This document shows positions 1-9,672 of a stretch of DNA of 64,000 bases, piece by piece. The DNA is from Paenibacillus sp. FSL R10-2782 (GTDB lineage Bacteria > Bacillota > Bacilli > Paenibacillales > Paenibacillaceae). The position numbers and the translations under genes are program-made. Below the pieces are notes generated by a model. It was not told where the DNA came from. It saw only the letters and a list, made by a program, of their open reading frames with translations, and made no database searches. Every line of letters starts with the position of its first letter. The first letter of the stretch is position 1. The DNA lies in assembly GCF_038592985.1 (NCBI RefSeq), contig NZ_CP151951.1:2905001-2969000 (forward strand). The letters run 5' to 3'.

Positions 1-680
1 GGAGTGCCAAAAACCTGCTCCGGTGTACCTTGCTCCACAATTTGACCGTTATCCATAAAGATAATGCGGTCTCCTACCTCGCGGGCAAAGCCCATTTCAT
101 GTGTCACGATGACCATCGTCATGCCACCCTCAGCCAGCTTCTTCATCACGTCCAGCACCTCCCCGACCATTTCAGGGTCCAAAGCAGAAGTCGGCTCATC
201 GAAGAGCATCACATGCGGCTGCATCGCCAAGGCGCGTGCAATCGCAATCCGCTGCTTCTGTCCGCCGGAAAGCTGATTGGGATAGGTGTCCTTTTTGTCT
301 TCAAGCCCAACGGTACGCAGCAGCTCCAGCGCAATTTTCTCCGCTTCCTTTGCTGACTGGCCTCTAACCTGAGTTGGCGCAAGCGTCAGATTTTGCAGCA
401 CCGTTTTGTGCGGGAACAGATTGAAATGCTGGAACACCATCCCCATTTTCTCACGAGTCGCATTAATATTATGACCACGGGCTGTAATCGGCTCGCCCTC
501 AAACAAAATCTCCCCATCGGTCGGCTGCTCCAGCAGATTCATACAACGTAAAAATGTACTTTTCCCCGAACCACTCGGGCCAATGACGACAACAACCTCG
601 CCTTTTGCAATATCTATATCAATGCCTTTTAAAATTTCATTTTTGCCGAACGATTTACGCAGTTGTTTAACGGTGATCAC
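1..680 (-). CDS. Polar amino-acid ABC transporter ATP-binding protein (partial, C-terminus off the window)
   Basis: The gene encodes the cytoplasmic ATPase that would power the fused binding-protein/permease encoded just upstream. The translation shows Walker [10 protein letters not shown] near residues 31-39, signature LSGGQKQR and Walker [13 protein letters not shown], all typical of the GlnQ/HisP family. The start is a GTG at 680 preceded by a GGAAAGGAAG ribosome site. It overlaps the stop of the permease gene by 14 bases, so the two are translationally coupled. About 226 codons are present. The family is usually near 240 residues, so only a short C-terminal piece is missing beyond base 1. 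The exact amino-acid substrate cannot be read from the ATPase. Confidence 0.93.
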   Translation of the reverse strand, partial: MITVKQLRKSFGKNEILKGIDIDIAKGEVVVVIGPSGSGKSTFLRCMNLLEQPTDGEILFEGEPITARGHNINATREKMGMVFQHFNLFPHKTVLQNLTLAPTQVRGQSAKEAEKIALELLRTVGLEDKKDTYPNQLSGGQKQRIAIARALAMQPHVMLFDEPTSALDPEMVGEVLDVMKKLAEGGMTMVIVTHEMGFAREVGDRIIFMDNGQIVEQGTPEQVFGT

Positions 681-2130
681 TGGCTCTCAACTTCCTTTCC
701 CATAAACCCAACAGCTTCGACAAGCTGAATGTCATTACAAAATAAATAGCAGCCGCGATGACGAACGGACTTAATCCTTCGTAGGTGATGTTCTTAATGA
801 CTTGGGCCTGATACATAATATCCACCATACCGATGGTAGAAATGATGGAGGACTCTTTAATAATCGTAATAAACTCATTGCCGATCGCAGGCAGTACAGA
901 CTTGAACGCTTGCGGTAAAATGACGTGACGCATAGCTTTGCCTCGTCCCATACCGAGTGAACGGGCCGCTTCCATCTGACCACGGTCCACTGCCTGGATA
1001 CCTGCACGGAAAATTTCAGCCAGATATGCCGAGCTATTCAGAGATAACGTAATAATACCGGACTGAAGTGGCGTAAAATTGACGCCCAGCGTCAAAGCAA
1101 CTCCATAATGGATGATCATAAGCTGTACCAGCATAGGTGTACCACGAAGTACCTCTACGTAGGCTGTACCCAACCATTCAATGATACGTACACCACTCAT
1201 CCGCAGCAGAGAGATGATCAGACCAATGATAAATCCGAACAGTACCCCGAGCGCAGACAACAACAACGTGTAGCCGATACCCGTAGCGTAAAAGCTGCGA
1301 TATTTCCAAAATATATCCACGATGTTGTTGGATGAAACCTGTCGATCCGCAGAGAGCGCACTCGCTTCCGTGGAAAACTTTTCAATAGACCCGTCTGCTT
1401 TCAGACGAGCCAACGTTTTATTTACAGATGCCAGCAGTTCAGCATTTCCTTTACGAATACCTACAGCTGTTTCTGCTCCCTCATCCTCAGGCACCGCCTT
1501 GGCGAGTGTTACAGTGCCATCCAATGTGTATCCTTTAGCGACAGTGTCTTCAATCACTACAGCATTCACACGTTGGGTCCGAAGCTGGAGCACCAGGTCG
1601 GAGATTTTATCCAGTGAAGTTACTGAGGCATTGGGCACTTTCTGAGCAATTTCCTCTTGGATACTCCCCTTTTGTGCTCCGATCTTCTCGCCTTTCAAAG
1701 CAGCCATCGTCGAATATTTGTCCTTATCCTCCGGGCGTACCATGATGACTTGCTTGGAGTGGTAGTACACATCCGAAAAATCAATACTCTTTTTGCGTTC
1801 ATCCGTCGGTGTCATACCTGACAGAACCAAGTCTACGCGGCCACTTTGCAGAGCAGGCAGCAACGAGTCAAAGCTCATGTCCTCAATGACCAGCTCTGCA
1901 CCCAGATCCTTGGCAATTTCATTGGCGATATCAACATCAAAGCCAACAATGGTATCCTTACCGTTAATTACTTTATGAAACTCATATGGCGGAAAATCGG
2001 CACTCATGCCGAGTACAAGTTTTGGCTGTGTCTTCGCTTCCGTCCCGTATGCAGTAAGCATCGGAAGACCAGCCAACAGCAAGATAACCGCCGTCAAAAT
2101 CAGGGCGGTAAAACGATATGCCTTTTTCAA
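667..2130 (-). CDS. Fused amino-acid substrate-binding protein and ABC permease
   Basis: This 487-residue protein joins two parts normally made separately. Residues 8-30 are a signal/anchor helix. Residues about 37-262 are a family 3 extracellular solute-binding domain (FPPYEF, GFDVDIA, GAQKGS). Residues about 275-485 are a HisM/GlnP-type permease with several membrane helices and an EAA-type loop ([10 protein letters not shown]). The start is TTG at 2130 behind AAGGAGAG. The binding domain would stay tethered outside the membrane while the permease pairs with the downstream ATPase. Similar fusions are known in GlnP-type glutamine/glutamate importers of lactic acid bacteria. Substrate here is uncertain: a polar amino acid is the family-level guess. 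Confidence 0.93.
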   Translation of the reverse strand: MKKAYRFTALILTAVILLLAGLPMLTAYGTEAKTQPKLVLGMSADFPPYEFHKVINGKDTIVGFDVDIANEIAKDLGAELVIEDMSFDSLLPALQSGRVDLVLSGMTPTDERKKSIDFSDVYYHSKQVIMVRPEDKDKYSTMAALKGEKIGAQKGSIQEEIAQKVPNASVTSLDKISDLVLQLRTQRVNAVVIEDTVAKGYTLDGTVTLAKAVPEDEGAETAVGIRKGNAELLASVNKTLARLKADGSIEKFSTEASALSADRQVSSNNIVDIFWKYRSFYATGIGYTLLLSALGVLFGFIIGLIISLLRMSGVRIIEWLGTAYVEVLRGTPMLVQLMIIHYGVALTLGVNFTPLQSGIITLSLNSSAYLAEIFRAGIQAVDRGQMEAARSLGMGRGKAMRHVILPQAFKSVLPAIGNEFITIIKESSIISTIGMVDIMYQAQVIKNITYEGLSPFVIAAAIYFVMTFSLSKLLGLWERKLRASDHR

Positions 2131-2278
2131 TCTTTTTTTCTCTCCTTAAATTCTTTATAATAAATAAGATTGTGTCATTATAAATGAATATGCATGATTA
2201 TGCAATGAGTGTTATATTACAAATTCAGCATTTCTAACGTAGTACCCACATTACAGCTTATACAAAGGAGTTTTTAGC

Positions 2279-3457
2279 ATGGGTTTTAAACAGACGATTC
2301 AACATACAATTGAGCAATATGCCCAACGTTTTAAGAACATCTCGTTATATATTGGTGCAAATCCTGAGCTGGGGAATGAGGAGTTTTTGGCAGCTGCTCG
2401 TCTCAAAGAGGAATTGACTTTTCACGGATTTGAAGTGCAGACTCCTGTTCTGGGTATAGAAACGGCTTTTATTGCGACTTATAAAGCTGCAAAACCCGGA
2501 CCAGTCATCGCTTTTCTGGCGGAATATGACGCCCTCAAAGGCTTGGGACACGCATGCGGACATCATTTGATCTGTATGATGAGTACAGGAGCAGCTGTCG
2601 GTCTCAAATCGGTCATTGACGAGATCGGTGGAGAAGTACGGGTATACGGCACACCTGCCGAGGAAACACGCGGTGCCAAGGTTCCTATGGCGGCTGCCGG
2701 GTTGTTTGATGATTGTGATATAGCGCTCATGACACATCCTTATGACCGTTATGAAAAATCAGGCAAATCGCTGGCGATTGATGCCGTACAATTCGAATTC
2801 TTTGGGCAATCCGCTCACGCGGCGGCCAGTCCCCACGAAGGTATTAACGCGCTGGACGCGGTGATTCAAACGTTCAACGGAATCAATGCGTTCCGCCAGC
2901 AGGTGAAGAGTACGGTACGTATTCACGGCATTATTAATCAAGGAGGCCAAGCAGCAAACATCATTCCTGATTATGCCTCTGCCCAATTTTATGTACGGGC
3001 TGCTACACGTCATGAACTGAATTCATTGACTCGCCGCGTCATTCAAATTGCCGAAGGAGCGGCCCTACAAGCGGGGTGTCGTCTGAAAACCTCGAATTAT
3101 GAGACATCTTATGATGAAATGGTGACTAACCGTGCGCTCTCCGATGCCTTTACCGCAAATTTGGTGCTGACAGGCATTCCGCAGGAGGACATCACGGAGG
3201 GCGAAGATCACGGCTCCATGGATATTGGAAATGTGTCGCTGCACTGTCCCGCCATTCATCCGTACATTCAAGTTATTGACGAGAAGCACGCCTTGCATAC
3301 ACCTGAATTCCGCGATTTGGCGATGCAGGATCGGGCGCTGGAAGGAATGTTGTTAGCCGCCAGAACCTTGGCCTGGACCGCATGTGATGTAATCACGAAT
3401 CCTGAGTTGCTGACACAAATTAAGGAAGAATTCGCTCTGCTGAAAAGCAAAATTTAA
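2279..3457 (+). CDS. M20-family amidohydrolase/peptidase (M20D, AbgB/YtnL-like)
   Basis: A 392-residue cytoplasmic metallo-amidohydrolase. The metal-binding segment GHACGHH follows EYDAL near residues 81-105, and PAEETRGAK contains the expected catalytic Glu pair. The dimerisation domain lies at about 170-290 (GQSAHAAASPHEGINALDA). Members of this family deacylate or hydrolyse N-acyl or aminoacyl conjugates such as aminobenzoyl-glutamate or N-acetyl-cysteine derivatives. The start at 2279 follows AAAGGAG. It is transcribed away from the amino-acid transporter across a 148-base shared promoter region, which suggests that the transporter brings in an amino acid or conjugate that this enzyme cleaves. 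That link is inference. Confidence 0.88.
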   Translation: MGFKQTIQHTIEQYAQRFKNISLYIGANPELGNEEFLAAARLKEELTFHGFEVQTPVLGIETAFIATYKAAKPGPVIAFLAEYDALKGLGHACGHHLICMMSTGAAVGLKSVIDEIGGEVRVYGTPAEETRGAKVPMAAAGLFDDCDIALMTHPYDRYEKSGKSLAIDAVQFEFFGQSAHAAASPHEGINALDAVIQTFNGINAFRQQVKSTVRIHGIINQGGQAANIIPDYASAQFYVRAATRHELNSLTRRVIQIAEGAALQAGCRLKTSNYETSYDEMVTNRALSDAFTANLVLTGIPQEDITEGEDHGSMDIGNVSLHCPAIHPYIQVIDEKHALHTPEFRDLAMQDRALEGMLLAARTLAWTACDVITNPELLTQIKEEFALLKSKI

Positions 3458-3517
3458 AATTTTAATTTCGCCAAATTTTTAATTTCGTCTTCTCTCCAGA
3501 AAGGAGCAGCAGTCATT

Positions 3518-4594
3518 ATGAATCATATGAGCAGCTTTTGGGTGTTGTTTATTGTGGTCGATATCATTATTTTGTGGTTCTTTTTTCGAGCATTATATCG
3601 AAGGAACAGGGAAAATCGAAAGACACGCCGCCGTAATGCATTTTTTCTTAGCTCCCCGTCTCCCTCTTCCCTTGAACAGGGGCGTCATAAGGAGATTATA
3701 GAACTCATGCAGCTTCTGGAACGATCTATTCCAGCCTCCTACGCTCATAGTGTAAGGCGGCGTGTGATGGATGCCCATCCTCACCTGACGGATCAGGAAT
3801 ATGATTGGCGCTGGAATGAGCTAAAACGATATTTTATGCTATGTGCAATTATGAATCGGGTGCCCATGTTCAGTCCAGATGTGGATGAACTGTGGCACGA
3901 AATGCTAATGTTTACGCGAGAATACCAGCAATTTTCGGAAGCCTTCTTTGGCCGCATGCTGCACCACGCCCCTCATGCCAGCTCACAGCCGATGCCGGAT
4001 GAACGGGCATGGTTTGACTGGCTGTATGTGGAATGCTTTGGCTGGAACCGCTATAGTGCAAGCCTATGGGGGACTTTTTTTAATCATCCATTACCGAATA
4101 ACGAGCTTGCACACTATTACAAGCTGACAGCTTCCGGGCAGCCAGCAGGCGACCGTTGGAATATGCAGGAGGGCATCGGCATCTCTCAGCAGGCACAGCA
4201 AGCGGTTCAGAGGATTATGGACCATCTGTGTAATCGGGTGAATGAAGCAGTGGATGATCCAGATGGCAGACAGCTGCCGAAGGTCAACTATTTGCAAATT
4301 GATTATTTGCTGTTGGCCGTCGTATGGTATTCTTGGTATCAGCCCCATCAATTTGCCTTGCACATGCATCCTGATGCTACAGGAAGTGCCGCATTAGCAA
4401 GCTCGTCAGGCTGTAGTTCAGCAAGTGGCTGTTCGAATTGGGATACGCACGACTCGAACCATCACTCTTGCCACGGAAGCTCCCATGATGGTTGCTCATC
4501 TCACCACGATTCAGGTGATTCCGGCGGCAGCGATTCCTCGTGCAGCAGTAGCTCCTCATGCGGAAGCAGCTGTGGTGGAGGCGGAGGCGACTGA
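3518..4594 (+). CDS. Membrane-anchored protein with VDxLWHxM motif and Ser/Gly/Cys/His-rich tail
   Basis: The function is unknown. The 358-residue product has one N-terminal membrane helix (residues about 5-25), a basic linker, and a soluble region. The motif VDELWHEMLMFTREY near residues 121-135, followed by FFGRMLHH, resembles the conserved block of glycine-rich-domain (DUF1399-type) proteins. The last 65 or so residues are low complexity, almost entirely Ser, Gly, Asp, His and Cys with about seven Cys and seven His, ending in a glycine run. The tail could bind metal or form disulfides, but this is inference. AAAGGAG precedes the ATG by 11 bases. It ends at a strong shared terminator, so it is probably monocistronic. 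Confidence 0.8.
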   Translation: MNHMSSFWVLFIVVDIIILWFFFRALYRRNRENRKTRRRNAFFLSSPSPSSLEQGRHKEIIELMQLLERSIPASYAHSVRRRVMDAHPHLTDQEYDWRWNELKRYFMLCAIMNRVPMFSPDVDELWHEMLMFTREYQQFSEAFFGRMLHHAPHASSQPMPDERAWFDWLYVECFGWNRYSASLWGTFFNHPLPNNELAHYYKLTASGQPAGDRWNMQEGIGISQQAQQAVQRIMDHLCNRVNEAVDDPDGRQLPKVNYLQIDYLLLAVVWYSWYQPHQFALHMHPDATGSAALASSSGCSSASGCSNWDTHDSNHHSCHGSSHDGCSSHHDSGDSGGSDSSCSSSSSCGSSCGGGGGD

Positions 4595-4602
4595 TCACAG
4601 TA

Positions 4603-4654
4603 AAAAAGGGCATCCCACAGAAGCCAATATTGGCTTCTGTGGGATGCCCTTTTT
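4603..4654. terminator. Perfect 26-bp inverted repeat, bidirectional terminator
   Basis: Bases 4603-4628 and 4629-4654 are exact reverse complements, with an A-run on one side and a T-run on the other. The repeat lies between the convergent 3' ends of the 3518-4594 gene and glgA, so it can terminate both transcripts. Confidence 0.92.
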
Positions 4655-4710
4655 CCATTGTACTTTGTCAGTTCTACCTTGTTCAGGCACTCCTGCCTGG
4701 TCGACTTAGC

Positions 4711-6153
4711 TCATTCGTTCCCTGTCAGTGAACGGTAAATATCCAGATACGCTCCCGCCGACACATCCCAGCTGTACTCTCCTGCAAAAGCAGTGCTCGT
4801 AAGCTTGGACCAATGCTCAGGCTGGCGATAAAAATCAACCGCACGACGAATCGTATGCAGCATATCATGCGCATTGTAATTTTTGAAGCTAAAGCCATTC
4901 CCTTCGCCTGTAGACTCGTTGTAAGCAAGTACGGTATCGTTCAGACCGCCCGTTTCCCGCACAATCGGAATGCTTCCATAGCGAAGCGCCAGCAACTGGC
5001 TGATCCCGCAAGGCTCAAACCTCGACGGCATAAGGTACATATCGCTTGCAGCATAAATTTTGCGGGACAAAGGCTCATTGAAACCCAGCTGCGCCGACAT
5101 TTTCAACGGATAACGTTCAGCCGCTTCCCGGAACCAATGCTCAAAGGCTGGATCTCCGGTGCCCAGCACGACAAACTGAATATCATCATCATACATGATC
5201 TCATCAAGTACCCTGGTTACCAGGTCCAGTCCCTTCATATCCACAAGTCGGGTTACCATCGCAATCAATGGCACGTCCGGTCGTACTGGCAGCCCCAGCT
5301 CCTTTTGAAGACCGATTTTGTTTTCCTTTTTCTTCGCCAAACTGGTGCGGTACTTCGTATAAATACGATGGTCCGTAGCAGGATTGTAGCTTTTGATATC
5401 AATTCCGTTCACAATACCCGACAAACGCCCCTGCGCTCCCAGCTTACGCAACAACCCTTCCAGCCCATATCCGTAAAATTCCGTCTGGATCTCCTCTGCG
5501 TAGGTAGGACTTACAGTTGTGACATGATCAGAGTAGGTCAGCCCACCCTTCATAAAGTTCAGTCTGCCATGATACTCCACACCCTCAGGGGTAAAATAGC
5601 TACTGTCCAGATTCAGTAGTTCTGTTAAGACCTCATATGGAAAATCCCCCTGATACAGCAGGTTATGTATCGTAAACACCGTGCGAATATCAACGTAAAA
5701 GGGCAAATGGCGATAATTGGCATTCAATAGCAACGGAACCATCGCGGTATGCCAGTCATGACAATGCAAAATATCAGGCTGAAAATTCAAGTCAGGCAGT
5801 ACCTCCAAAATCGCCCGGTTGAAAAAGGAAAAACGCTCGCCATCATCCATATAGCCGTAAATTCCGTCACGACCGAAGTAATATTCATTATCTATAAAAT
5901 AAACCTTGATCCCGTCCAACGTCAGTTCCTCTACTCCACAATACTGGTCACGCCAGCCCACAGAGACATGCTTGACCGTTACCGGACGCAGAGACTTCTT
6001 ATACGTATCGGGAATCCCCGCATATTTAGGCATGATGATCCGGACATCGCACGCAGCCTGACGAAGTGCCTTCGGCAGTGCACCAATGACATCAGCCAAC
6101 CCGCCTGTTTTAATAAATGGATGTGCTTCTGCTGCCGCAAATAAAATGTTCAT
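4711..6153 (-). CDS. glgA: Glycogen synthase (ADP-glucose type, GT5)
   Basis: GlgA transfers glucose from ADP-glucose to the growing alpha-1,4-glucan. The 480-residue length fits the bacterial family. The N-terminal KTGGLADV motif (residues 15-22) binds ADP-glucose. The C-terminal half has EPCGISQLLALRYG and the RETGGL segment of the second Rossmann domain. GGAGGAAGCACAT precedes the ATG at 6153. It lies 54 bases downstream of glgB on the same strand, so the two form a glgBA operon ending at the terminator near 4628. The substrate-making enzyme GlgC is divergently encoded next door. Confidence 0.96.
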   Translation of the reverse strand: MNILFAAAEAHPFIKTGGLADVIGALPKALRQAACDVRIIMPKYAGIPDTYKKSLRPVTVKHVSVGWRDQYCGVEELTLDGIKVYFIDNEYYFGRDGIYGYMDDGERFSFFNRAILEVLPDLNFQPDILHCHDWHTAMVPLLLNANYRHLPFYVDIRTVFTIHNLLYQGDFPYEVLTELLNLDSSYFTPEGVEYHGRLNFMKGGLTYSDHVTTVSPTYAEEIQTEFYGYGLEGLLRKLGAQGRLSGIVNGIDIKSYNPATDHRIYTKYRTSLAKKKENKIGLQKELGLPVRPDVPLIAMVTRLVDMKGLDLVTRVLDEIMYDDDIQFVVLGTGDPAFEHWFREAAERYPLKMSAQLGFNEPLSRKIYAASDMYLMPSRFEPCGISQLLALRYGSIPIVRETGGLNDTVLAYNESTGEGNGFSFKNYNAHDMLHTIRRAVDFYRQPEHWSKLTSTAFAGEYSWDVSAGAYLDIYRSLTGNE

Positions 6154-6207
6154 ATGTGCTTCCTCCTTAATGACCTCAACCCTATTTTAAACCAGTTTTA
6201 GCGTCCA

Positions 6208-8130
6208 TTAATCTGCTTTTCTAGCCCTTCGAGGCGCTTTCTTGAGTATAACGACACTCAGTGGCGGAAGGGTCACCTCCAAACTATGCAGTTGTCCATG
6301 GCAAGGGATCTTGGCTGTGCGCAGCACTTCGGTGTTCAGCTGGCCGGTTCCGCCGAAATCCGAATGATCGCTGTTCAGCAGCTCGATATAGATTCCTGCC
6401 TTTTCCAGTCCAATTCGGTAGTTCTCTCTTGGCACGGGCTGAAAATTAATAAGCACAACCACTGTATCTCCCGGCTTTTTCCCTTTACGTAAATACGTAA
6501 TTACGCTCTGCCCACGGTCCTCCGCTTCAATCCATTGATATCCATCCCACGAATGATCCAGCTCCCACAATGCTTTTTCTTGTATATACAAATGATTGAG
6601 CGCTTTCGTAAAAGCATGCAGCGAACGGTGACTATCATAATCCAGCAGAAACCAGTCAAGCTGCTCCTCATCCTTCCATTCGATGAATTGGCCAAATTCG
6701 CCTCCCATAAATAACAGCTTTTTGCCCGGTGAGGTGATTTGGTAACCGAGAAGCGCTCGAAGCCCGGCAAATTTTTGCTCATAGCTACCCGGCATTTTAT
6801 CAAGCAGCGACTTTTTGCCATGAACGACCTCATCGTGCGACAACGGCAGTGTAAAATTCTCGCTGTATGCATAGGCTATGGGGAACGTCAGTAAGTTATG
6901 GCGCTCAGGCCTCTGATCGAAATCTGTTTCAATATAATCAAGCGTATCGTTCATCCAGCCCATATTCCATTTGTAATTAAAACCGAGTCCTCCATCGCTT
7001 ACCGGGGAGGTAACCATCGGCCAGGCACTGGACTCCTCTGCCATCATCAGCGCATACGGATAATAGTGGAACACGGTTTCATTCAGTTGTTGAAGGAAGG
7101 CAATAGCCTCCTCATTTTCAATGCCTCCCTTGGAGTTAAAACGATATTGACCGTCCTGCTTTTCGAAATCCAGCCGCAACATACTTGTCACAGCGTCTAC
7201 GCGCAGGCCGTCAATGTGGTACACATCCATCCAGAACAGCGCATTGGATATCAGAAAAGAACGCACCTCCGGCTTGCTGTAATCAAACGTCAGCGTCCCC
7301 CAACCAGGCTTTTCTGCAATCAGCGGGTCCGCGTATTCAAACAGCGGCGACCCATCAAACATTCTCAAACCGTGAGCATCCTTGGCAAAATGAGCCGGAA
7401 CCCAATCCATAAGCACCCCAATGCCCGCCTGATGACAACGATCCACCAAATACATAAAGTCCTGCGGTTCCCCATAACGGCTTGTCAGTGCAAAATATCC
7501 GGTGAGCTGGTATCCCCAGGAAAGATCATACGGATGCTCACTGAGTGGCATCAGTTCAATATGCGTGTAACCCATTTCCGTTACATAGGGCACAAGAAGC
7601 TCAGCCATTTCCCTGTATGTATAAAACGTAGCGTCTTCTTGTTGTTTCCAGGTACCCAAATGCAGCTCATATATATGAAGGGGCTTTCCATAAGGCTCTC
7701 TCCGTTTACGCCGCCAAGCCGCGTCGTTCCAAACATAGCCCTCCAGTGAAGCGACCACGGAAGCCGTTGCTGGTCTTAATTCTGCGCGTACCGCATAAGG
7801 GTCTGCTTTTAGAAAACGTTCACCGTTTGCACCCGTAATATCATATTTGTAAAAAGTTCCTTGGGATATACCCGGAAAAAAACGACTCCAAAAGCCAGAT
7901 TCGGGAACTCTATATAAGGAATCCTGTTCCCCATTCCAGTTGTTACAATCTGTAGCAAGCCCGACATGGAGAGCATGAGGAGCCCACACCGTAAAACGGA
8001 CGCCCTGTTCTCCGTTCTCCACAGTAAGGTGGGAACCTAAAGATCGGTAGCTGTGATAAAGCGTTCCTTCGTGAAACAAATAAATATCTTCCGGCGATAC
8101 AGCCTGTTGCGGGAGAGTTTGGTCTGTCAT
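6208..8130 (-). CDS. glgB: 1,4-alpha-glucan branching enzyme
   Basis: GlgB cuts alpha-1,4 chains and rejoins them as alpha-1,6 branches. The N-terminal CBM48-like domain (residues about 20-130) precedes a GH13 barrel. Catalytic motifs are DGLRVDAV with the nucleophile Asp near residue 309, MMAEES with the general acid Glu near 362, and LSHDEVVHG. I chose the ATG at 8130, giving 640 residues, because AAGGTGGTGA lies just upstream. An in-frame start 33 bases earlier (8163) has no ribosome site. Order glgB-glgA on this strand with divergent glgC means all three share a regulatory gap of 237 bases. Confidence 0.95.
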   Translation of the reverse strand: MTDQTLPQQAVSPEDIYLFHEGTLYHSYRSLGSHLTVENGEQGVRFTVWAPHALHVGLATDCNNWNGEQDSLYRVPESGFWSRFFPGISQGTFYKYDITGANGERFLKADPYAVRAELRPATASVVASLEGYVWNDAAWRRKRREPYGKPLHIYELHLGTWKQQEDATFYTYREMAELLVPYVTEMGYTHIELMPLSEHPYDLSWGYQLTGYFALTSRYGEPQDFMYLVDRCHQAGIGVLMDWVPAHFAKDAHGLRMFDGSPLFEYADPLIAEKPGWGTLTFDYSKPEVRSFLISNALFWMDVYHIDGLRVDAVTSMLRLDFEKQDGQYRFNSKGGIENEEAIAFLQQLNETVFHYYPYALMMAEESSAWPMVTSPVSDGGLGFNYKWNMGWMNDTLDYIETDFDQRPERHNLLTFPIAYAYSENFTLPLSHDEVVHGKKSLLDKMPGSYEQKFAGLRALLGYQITSPGKKLLFMGGEFGQFIEWKDEEQLDWFLLDYDSHRSLHAFTKALNHLYIQEKALWELDHSWDGYQWIEAEDRGQSVITYLRKGKKPGDTVVVLINFQPVPRENYRIGLEKAGIYIELLNSDHSDFGGTGQLNTEVLRTAKIPCHGQLHSLEVTLPPLSVVILKKAPRRARKAD

Positions 8131-8162
8131 CACGTCACCACCTTTATATGTTTGTTGGAACA

Positions 8163-8187
8163 AAATGTATGATTCGGAAATACATTT
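8163..8187. promoter_or_regulatory. Inverted repeat AAATGTAT-N9-ATACATTT in the glg intergenic region
   Basis: Eight-base arms at 8163-8170 and 8180-8187 are perfect complements separated by nine bases, 33 bases upstream of the glgB start. The spacing is that of a dimeric regulator site. No cognate regulator can be named. It could also act as an RNA hairpin in the glgB leader. Confidence 0.4.
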
Positions 8188-8367
8188 GCTTTACGGTCAA
8201 AGCTGACTTAGGTTATTACCCCATTCTAGCCACAATGAACAGAAAAATGACTATGAAAAAAATAAACCTTAATTTTTGGGGGATCTTACACACCTATTGG
8301 TTTCAAGAGTACCCCATACCGTTTATGTATGTACTACAACAGACAACTAAACCGGGAGGGAACCGAA

Positions 8368-9594
8368 ATGTTTAATAAAGAATGCATTGCCATGCTGCTG
8401 GCAGGCGGAGAGGGACGCCGCCTTGCTCCCCTTACTTCAACGATTGCAAAACCCGCCGTACCCTTTGGCGGTCATTATCGAATTATCGATTTTCCTCTCA
8501 GCAACTGTGTTAATTCAGACATCGACACTGTAGGTGTGCTAACGCAATATGAGGCGGAATCCTTGCATGAGCATATTGGAGATGGAACGCCTTGGAATCT
8601 TACCAAGACGAACGACAAGGGAGTTACCTTACTTCCATCTTATAATACAGACAACGCTGAATATTTGGGAACGGCAGACGCCATTCATAAAAATATCGAA
8701 TATATAGACAGTCAAAACCCGGAACACGTGCTTATTTTATCCGGTGATCATATTTACTATATGAATTATCGTGAAATGCTGAACTATCATAAGGAAAAAG
8801 TTGCTGCGGCTACGATTTCCGTTATGGAAGTACCTTGGGATGAAGCGCACCGTTTTGGCGTCATGAGTGCCGATGAGGAGCTGCGTGTCACCGAATTCGC
8901 TGAAAAGCCGGAGAAACCTGAAAGTAATCTGGCCTCTATGGGGATTTACCTGTTTAAGTGGGATTATTTAAGAAAGTATTTGGTGGAGGACGCCGAGGAT
9001 GAGCAATCCAGCCATGATTTCGGTAAAGACATCATTCCTAAAATGCTGGCGGATCAAGAATCCTTGTATGTTTACGAATTTCAAGGCTACTGGAAGGATG
9101 TAGGTACCGTTAAAAGCCTGTGGGATTCACATATGGATCTGTTGCAAGAGAATTGCGCTATTGACCTGCAACGGACAGACTGGCCTATGTATACGCGTGA
9201 ACGCCGCACAAGGTTGAGCGCACATAAGCTATCTAACCGCAAAACGGAGCCATTGGACAGCCTCCTGCATGATTCTTGCCAAGTAGAAGGTCAAATTGAA
9301 CGTTCCGTCGTATTTAGCGGTGTCGAGGTAGGTAAAGGCTCGGCTATTAAAGAAAGTATCGTTATGCCAGACACCCGTATTGGTCGTAATGTGCATATTG
9401 AGCACGCGATTATCGGTGAAGGTGCTGTAATTCGTGACGGTGCAGTCATCAAGGGTAACCCGAGTGAAATTATGGTTATCGGGCCGAATGAAACGATATT
9501 CGGTAAAATGGCGGTACGCCCACAAACAGCCCGCATGTTGAAAGAAGCTTATGAGCGCAACACACGCCTTCGCGCTGAAGGTTTTACTTCATAA
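8368..9594 (+). CDS. glgC: Glucose-1-phosphate adenylyltransferase
   Basis: GlgC makes ADP-glucose from glucose-1-phosphate and ATP, the committed step of glycogen synthesis. The nucleotide-binding loop [10 protein letters not shown] is at residues about 9-18, followed by [16 protein letters not shown] contains the metal-binding Asp. The last 110 residues form a hexapeptide left-handed beta-helix. ATG at 8368 is chosen because GGGAGG lies 9 bases upstream, giving 408 residues. A start 39 bases earlier lacks a ribosome site. Bacilli often pair GlgC with a regulatory GlgD. No glgD is present in this cluster, so the enzyme is probably a homotetramer or glgD is elsewhere. Confidence 0.95.
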   Translation: MFNKECIAMLLAGGEGRRLAPLTSTIAKPAVPFGGHYRIIDFPLSNCVNSDIDTVGVLTQYEAESLHEHIGDGTPWNLTKTNDKGVTLLPSYNTDNAEYLGTADAIHKNIEYIDSQNPEHVLILSGDHIYYMNYREMLNYHKEKVAAATISVMEVPWDEAHRFGVMSADEELRVTEFAEKPEKPESNLASMGIYLFKWDYLRKYLVEDAEDEQSSHDFGKDIIPKMLADQESLYVYEFQGYWKDVGTVKSLWDSHMDLLQENCAIDLQRTDWPMYTRERRTRLSAHKLSNRKTEPLDSLLHDSCQVEGQIERSVVFSGVEVGKGSAIKESIVMPDTRIGRNVHIEHAIIGEGAVIRDGAVIKGNPSEIMVIGPNETIFGKMAVRPQTARMLKEAYERNTRLRAEGFTS

Positions 9595-9610
9595 TGGAAC
9601 GAAATATGTC

Positions 9611-9653
9611 AAACAGCCAGCCCTTCACTATAATGAGGACTGGCTGTTTTTCT
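9611..9653 (+). terminator. glgC terminator
   Basis: Ten-base perfect arms at 9611-9620 and 9640-9649 are followed by a T-run. The hairpin lies between convergent glgC and the histidine kinase gene and may also work weakly on the other strand. Confidence 0.85.
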
Positions 9654-9672
9654 AATTTACATCTATTTAAAA

